A stretch of DNA of 32,897 bases, from NCBI GenBank assembly GCA_003162425.1, contig PMOK01000043.1, positions 13,938 through 46,834 of the forward strand, read 5' to 3'. Below the pieces are notes generated by a model, which did no database searches, was not told the DNA's origin, and saw nothing but the letters and a program-made list of their open reading frames with translations. Source of the DNA: Bryobacterales bacterium (GTDB lineage Bacteria > Acidobacteriota > Terriglobia > Bryobacterales > Bryobacteraceae). Position numbers and translations under genes: made by a program. Positions 29,653 to 32,897 of this stretch are shown one piece after another (the first letter of the stretch is position 1; every line of letters begins with the position of its first letter).

Positions 29653-30131
29653 AGTACCCAGCCGCTCGATACCTGCTGTAATTGCGTTTTCAAGTTCTCG
29701 AGTTTGTCGAAGTGAAACACCCGCACACTGGGCTGTTCCTCGAGCTCTTTGCGGAAGGCCAGGATTTCGGGATCGGTTTCGCGCGGCGCGGCCTTCAGGA
29801 ACACGACGACGTCCTGCATCGGGAGGGTATCATCGTCGCGGCACTCGATGGCGAGATAGAACATTTTCCGGAAAAGGTTCTTGGGTCCCCAATCGTCTTC
29901 GAAGACCTGCACATAGTAGGCGGATTGGCGGATGTTATCGGCAACGGCGGAGCGGAACCCGACAACATGATCGTCGCAGGTCAAACCGACTGAGACCAGC
30001 AGGATCTTCAAGGGCATCGCTTCAGCGGAGTTGACCTCGCTGATGGCGCTTCGGCAAGCGTCGCGCTCTTTCTCCAAGTCGCCCGGGGCCGAGAGGAACA
30101 ACTGGTGCATATCGAAGCCATGTTTGAGCAT
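29616..30131 (-). CDS. DUF4062-like protein
   Basis: This is a 171-residue protein. Its start (HQLFLSAPGDLEKERDACRS) matches the 'xFxSxxxDLxxERxA' opening of DUF4062, a flavodoxin-like fold related in shape to TIR domains and often found fused to NACHT/STAND NTPases. The later segments SAYYVQVFEDDWGPKNLFRK and DVVVFLKAAPRETDPE fit the same fold. Here it stands alone, without an NTPase or repeat domain. The start is ATG at 30131 or the internal ATG at 30110; no strong Shine-Dalgarno separates them. Its 3' end overlaps the convergent 2OG oxygenase by 37 bp, and the shared stretch is a palindrome. The function is unknown; a signalling or defence role is possible from the fold. Confidence 0.75.
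   Translation of the reverse strand: MLKHGFDMHQLFLSAPGDLEKERDACRSAISEVNSAEAMPLKILLVSVGLTCDDHVVGFRSAVADNIRQSAYYVQVFEDDWGPKNLFRKMFYLAIECRDDDTLPMQDVVVFLKAAPRETDPEILAFRKELEEQPSVRVFHFDKLENLKTQLQQVSSGWVLQIVGQALPPAK
29621..29645 (+). repeat. Dispersed palindrome encoding both convergent C-termini
   Basis: GGCAGGCG (29622-29629) GAAG CGCCTGCC (29634-29641), followed by CCAC as in the GTGGGGCA flank of other family 1 copies read in reverse. It lies inside the overlap of the 2OG oxygenase and DUF4062 genes and encodes AGGSACP on one strand and ALPPAK on the other. Confidence 0.7.
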
Positions 30132-30160
30132 TGCCGGACCAGTTTATCGCACCCGGCCAG

Positions 30161-30201
30161 AGCGGGTGAACAACCCGCTGCAGGATTCCATCCTGCCCCA
30201 C
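30161..30201 (+). repeat. Tandem hairpins upstream of gyrA
   Basis: AGCGGGT (30161-30167) pairs with ACCCGCT (30173-30179). Directly after it, GCAGGAT-TCC-ATCCTGC (30180-30196) plus CCCAC is a family 1 palindrome in reverse orientation. They lie between the divergent DUF4062 start and the predicted gyrA promoter. Confidence 0.6.
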
Positions 30202-30210
30202 AAAAAACGA

Positions 30211-30239
30211 GTGCCATGGGTGCTGATTCTTGCTAAAAT
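30211..30239 (+). promoter_or_regulatory. Predicted sigma-70 promoter of gyrA
   Basis: GTGCCA (30211-30216, four of six -35 positions) is followed after 17 bp by TAAAAT (30234-30239) with an extended TG two bases before it. Transcription would start near 30246, giving a leader of about 55 nt that ends in AAGGAG (30289-30294), seven bases before the TTG start. Confidence 0.45.
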
Positions 30240-30301
30240 AATAGTTGCAAATCGGTACGTTTCCTGGGCGTTCCAGCCCCGTGTTTTCAAGGAGTTAAAG
30301 C

Positions 30302-32836
30302 TTGGCTAATCCGGAAGATCCGAATACCCCGCAAACGCCTCCAGGCGGCGGGTCGCAGATGCCGTTAGGGGGCGACGGCAAACAGAATATAATCTCCATC
30401 AACATCGAAGATGAGATGCGGCGATCGTATCTCGATTACGCCATGAGCGTGATCATCGGGCGCGCGTTGCCGGATATCCGCGACGGCCTGAAGCCGGTGC
30501 ATCGGCGGATTTTATACGCCATGTCGGAGATGGGTTTGTCGTTCAACCGAGCGTATCGCAAGTGCGCGGGCATCGTCGGCGAGGTGCTGGGAAATTATCA
30601 TCCGCACGGCGACATTCCGGTGTACGACGCGCTGGTGCGAATGGCGCAGAGTTTTTCGCTGCGCTATCCGCTGATCGACGGGCAAGGCAACTTCGGCTCT
30701 GTGGATGGCGATCCGCCGGCAGCATACCGGTACACCGAAGCGCGGCTTTCTCGAATCGACACGGCGCTGCTGGAAGATCTCGATAAGGAGACGGTAGACT
30801 TCCGGCCGAACTTCGACGAGCGGCGCGTGGAGCCGGAAGTGCTGCCGACGCGCGTGCCGAATCTGTTGATTAATGGATCGTCGGGCATCGCGGTTGGCAT
30901 GGCCACCAATATTCCGCCGCACAATCTCACCGAGATCATCAACGCCACGATACTGCTGGTGCAGAAGCCGGACACGCATGCCAGCGAGATCGTGAGTCTG
31001 GTGCAAGGGCCGGATTTTCCGACGGCCGGATTCATTTTGGGGCGGCAAGGCATCCTGGATTACTTCACCAAAGGCCGTGGGACGCTGAAGCTGCGCGCCA
31101 AAGCTGCGACGGAGGCTTTCGGCAAGGATCGCGAAGCGATTGTTGTAACTGAAATTCCTTATCAGGTGAACAAGGCCAGGCTCATTGAAACGACAGCCGG
31201 CCTGGTGAACGAGAAAAAAATCGAAGGCATATCCGAAATACGCGATGAGAGCGACCGCGACGGAATGCGCATTGTGTTCGAGCTGAAGCGCGGCGAGCAG
31301 GCCGAAGTGGTCCTGAACAATCTGTACAAGCACACGCAGCTCCAGATTAATTTCGGCGTGATCATGCTGTCCATCGTGAATGGACAACCGCGCGAGCTGG
31401 GGTTGGTGGACGTACTGAAGCGGTTCATCGACCACCGCATCGAAGTGGTCCGGCGCCGCACGGACTTTCTGTTGCGCAAAGCGCGCGAGCGGGAGCATAT
31501 CCTGCTGGGATTCAAGAAAGCGATTGAGAATCTGGACGCGGTGATCAAGCTGATTCGAGCATCGGGATCGCCCAAGGAAGCGCGGGAGGGGTTGATCGCG
31601 CGTTTCGAGTTTACCGAAAAACAGGCGCAGGCCATTATTGAACTGCAGCTCCAGCGGCTGACCGGCATGGAGATCCAGAAGATCATCGACGAACTGGCCG
31701 CGATCCAGATTGAGATTGCCGAGTATCTGGAGATTCTGGGGTCCGACAAGAAGCTGCGCGGAATCATCGTGCAGGAATTGAAGGACGTGCAGAAGGAGTT
31801 TGGAGACGAGCGGCGGACGCAGATCATCGAAGATACGGGCGAGATTCACCTGGAGGATCTGATCCAGGTGGAAGACGTTGCGGTGACGGTGACGCACGGC
31901 GGCTACCTGAAGCGGACCGCGGTGGATACTTACCGGCGGCAATCGCGCGGGGGCAAGGGCCGCATCGGGATGGGGACGCGCACCGAGGATGTGGTGGAGC
32001 ACCTGGTGGTGGCGTCGACACACGCCTATCTTCTGGTGTTCACCACCAAGGGCCGCGTGTACTGGCTGAAGATTTACGAAATTCCCGACGCCGGTACGAC
32101 GGGTAAAGGCAAGCATGTGTCGAGCTTGATCAATCTGCAGCCGGATGAAGCCGCGAAGACGTTCCTGTCGGTGAAGGATTTCGTGGCAGGCCAACATATC
32201 GTGATGGTGACCAAGCAGGGCGTGATCAAGAAATGCGAGCTGACCGAGTTCGACAATCCGATGTCGCGCGGGATCATCGCGGTGTCGCTGGATGAGACCG
32301 ACGAATTGCTGGGGGCGCGTCTGACCAATGGGGAAAACTACATTTTCCTGGGCACGTACCAAGGCAAGGCCATCCGATTCCACGAAAAAGAAGTGCGGGC
32401 GATGGGGCGTCCGGCGCGTGGAGTGCGAGCGATGGATCTGGCGGAGGGCGACTACATTATTGGCGCGGAGGTGGTGGAGAAGGAGGGCCTGATCCTTTCG
32501 ATTTCCGAGCATGGTTATGGCAAGCGCACACGGCTGGGTGATTATCGCCTGACGGCGCGCGGCGGCAAGGGTGTGATCAACATGAAGGTGACGCCCAGGA
32601 TCGGCAAGGTGGTGGCGATTCTCTCGGTGAAGGAAGATACCGATTTGATGATCATTACTAAGGACGGCAAGATCATTCGCCTGGAATCGGGCGAGATCCG
32701 GCAAGCGGGCCGGTCGACGCAGGGAGTGCGGCTGGTGCGCATGGAGGATCCCGATGTGGTAGCGGCCGCGTCGGTGATTCCGGATGAGGCTGTGCCGGGA
32801 AATGGGGATGGTGAGGGGCAGTTGCCGCTGCAGTGA
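30302..32836 (+). CDS. gyrA: DNA gyrase subunit A
   Basis: The 844-residue subunit introduces negative supercoils with GyrB. The winged-helix core has [20 protein letters not shown], and the catalytic Tyr144 lies in RYTEARL. The C-terminal beta-pinwheel carries the GyrA box QSRGGKG (E. coli type QRRGGKG, one change), which marks it as gyrase rather than ParC. The length is normal; the C-terminal tail ([17 protein letters not shown]) is short and only mildly acidic. In the quinolone region [10 protein letters not shown], the position of E. coli Ser83 is Ile105 and Ala84 is Pro106, while the Asp87 equivalent (Asp109) is kept. The start is TTG with AAGGAG seven bases upstream. gyrB is not in the window. 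Confidence 0.97.
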   Translation: MANPEDPNTPQTPPGGGSQMPLGGDGKQNIISINIEDEMRRSYLDYAMSVIIGRALPDIRDGLKPVHRRILYAMSEMGLSFNRAYRKCAGIVGEVLGNYHPHGDIPVYDALVRMAQSFSLRYPLIDGQGNFGSVDGDPPAAYRYTEARLSRIDTALLEDLDKETVDFRPNFDERRVEPEVLPTRVPNLLINGSSGIAVGMATNIPPHNLTEIINATILLVQKPDTHASEIVSLVQGPDFPTAGFILGRQGILDYFTKGRGTLKLRAKAATEAFGKDREAIVVTEIPYQVNKARLIETTAGLVNEKKIEGISEIRDESDRDGMRIVFELKRGEQAEVVLNNLYKHTQLQINFGVIMLSIVNGQPRELGLVDVLKRFIDHRIEVVRRRTDFLLRKAREREHILLGFKKAIENLDAVIKLIRASGSPKEAREGLIARFEFTEKQAQAIIELQLQRLTGMEIQKIIDELAAIQIEIAEYLEILGSDKKLRGIIVQELKDVQKEFGDERRTQIIEDTGEIHLEDLIQVEDVAVTVTHGGYLKRTAVDTYRRQSRGGKGRIGMGTRTEDVVEHLVVASTHAYLLVFTTKGRVYWLKIYEIPDAGTTGKGKHVSSLINLQPDEAAKTFLSVKDFVAGQHIVMVTKQGVIKKCELTEFDNPMSRGIIAVSLDETDELLGARLTNGENYIFLGTYQGKAIRFHEKEVRAMGRPARGVRAMDLAEGDYIIGAEVVEKEGLILSISEHGYGKRTRLGDYRLTARGGKGVINMKVTPRIGKVVAILSVKEDTDLMIITKDGKIIRLESGEIRQAGRSTQGVRLVRMEDPDVVAAASVIPDEAVPGNGDGEGQLPLQ

Positions 32837-32840
32837 GAGC

Positions 32841-32868
32841 GGGGCTGGGGGCTAGGGACTAGGGGTTG
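32841..32868 (+). repeat. G-rich heptad tandem repeat after gyrA
   Basis: Four 7-bp units occur in a row: GGGGCTG, GGGGCTA, GGGACTA, GGGGTTG. This is the third intergenic array with a period of seven in the window, placed directly after a stop codon like the one after the GGDEF gene. The right part may continue beyond the window. Confidence 0.65.
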
Positions 32869-32897
32869 GTGACCTTTCCTGACGCATCGGGCGATTC

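Noticed and set aside
30512-32704. A 730-codon open frame on the minus strand across gyrA
   Set aside because: It is a reverse-strand shadow of gyrA caused by GC-rich codon use: His/Gln/Arg-rich, with no domain, while the plus strand is a clear full-length GyrA.

Overview
The window looks like chromosomal DNA of a soil acidobacterium of the Solibacter/Bryobacter type. This is inferred from the GC-rich coding style, frequent TTG/GTG starts, PEP-CTERM proteins, ThuA, GMC/Gluconate_2-dh3 and TPM/LemA genes, and many small palindromic and heptad repeats between genes. No rRNA, tRNA, CRISPR array or intact mobile element was seen.

Layout. 1-2.7 kb: a partial VOC/glyoxalase gene, a divergent AraC-type regulator, an IS630-type transposase fragment and a small recombinase-like orphan, with repeat-rich gene-poor DNA between them. 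2.9-5.9 kb: a DUF3617 secreted protein, a two-part periplasmic protein with a LolA/LolB-like front half, and a GGDEF diguanylate cyclase. 6-8.9 kb: an SDR oxidoreductase, a ThuA-like protein and convergent rlmN. 8.9-12.3 kb: a tight operon of M16 peptidase, TPM-domain protein, nucleotidyltransferase-like protein and LemA. 12.5-14.3 kb (minus): an orphan AbrB/MazE-type protein and an amidase. 14.3-16.8 kb: a double retropepsin-like protease overlapping a sulfotransferase. 16.9-19 kb: a Gluconate_2-dh3 subunit overlapping a GMC oxidoreductase. 19-20.6 kb (minus): a secreted M20 amidohydrolase.

The most interesting part is 20.7-29.7 kb, a surface-system candidate. On the minus strand, a 1515-residue secreted protein built from three P-domain-like jelly rolls, Ig-like and DUF11 modules ends in a dockerin-like pair of calcium loops. 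It is followed 24 bp later by two tandem paralogues that read as cohesin-like domains with PEP-CTERM sorting tails. Diverging from it across a 355-bp spacer are three tandem phage-tail-collar paralogues, each with one HxH motif, then a GNAT acetyltransferase and a 2OG-Fe(II) oxygenase. I infer an exosortase-anchored cohesin/dockerin assembly beside a collar-protein trio. The individual domains are known families; the combination and its function are not something I recognise as described.

The window ends with a DUF4062-like protein and complete gyrA, whose quinolone-determining Ser is naturally Ile. A second theme is dispersed palindromes (two families) that sit between genes but also supply stop codons, a signal-peptide core and possibly a -35 box, together with heptad/octad tandem repeats that fold into large hairpins.
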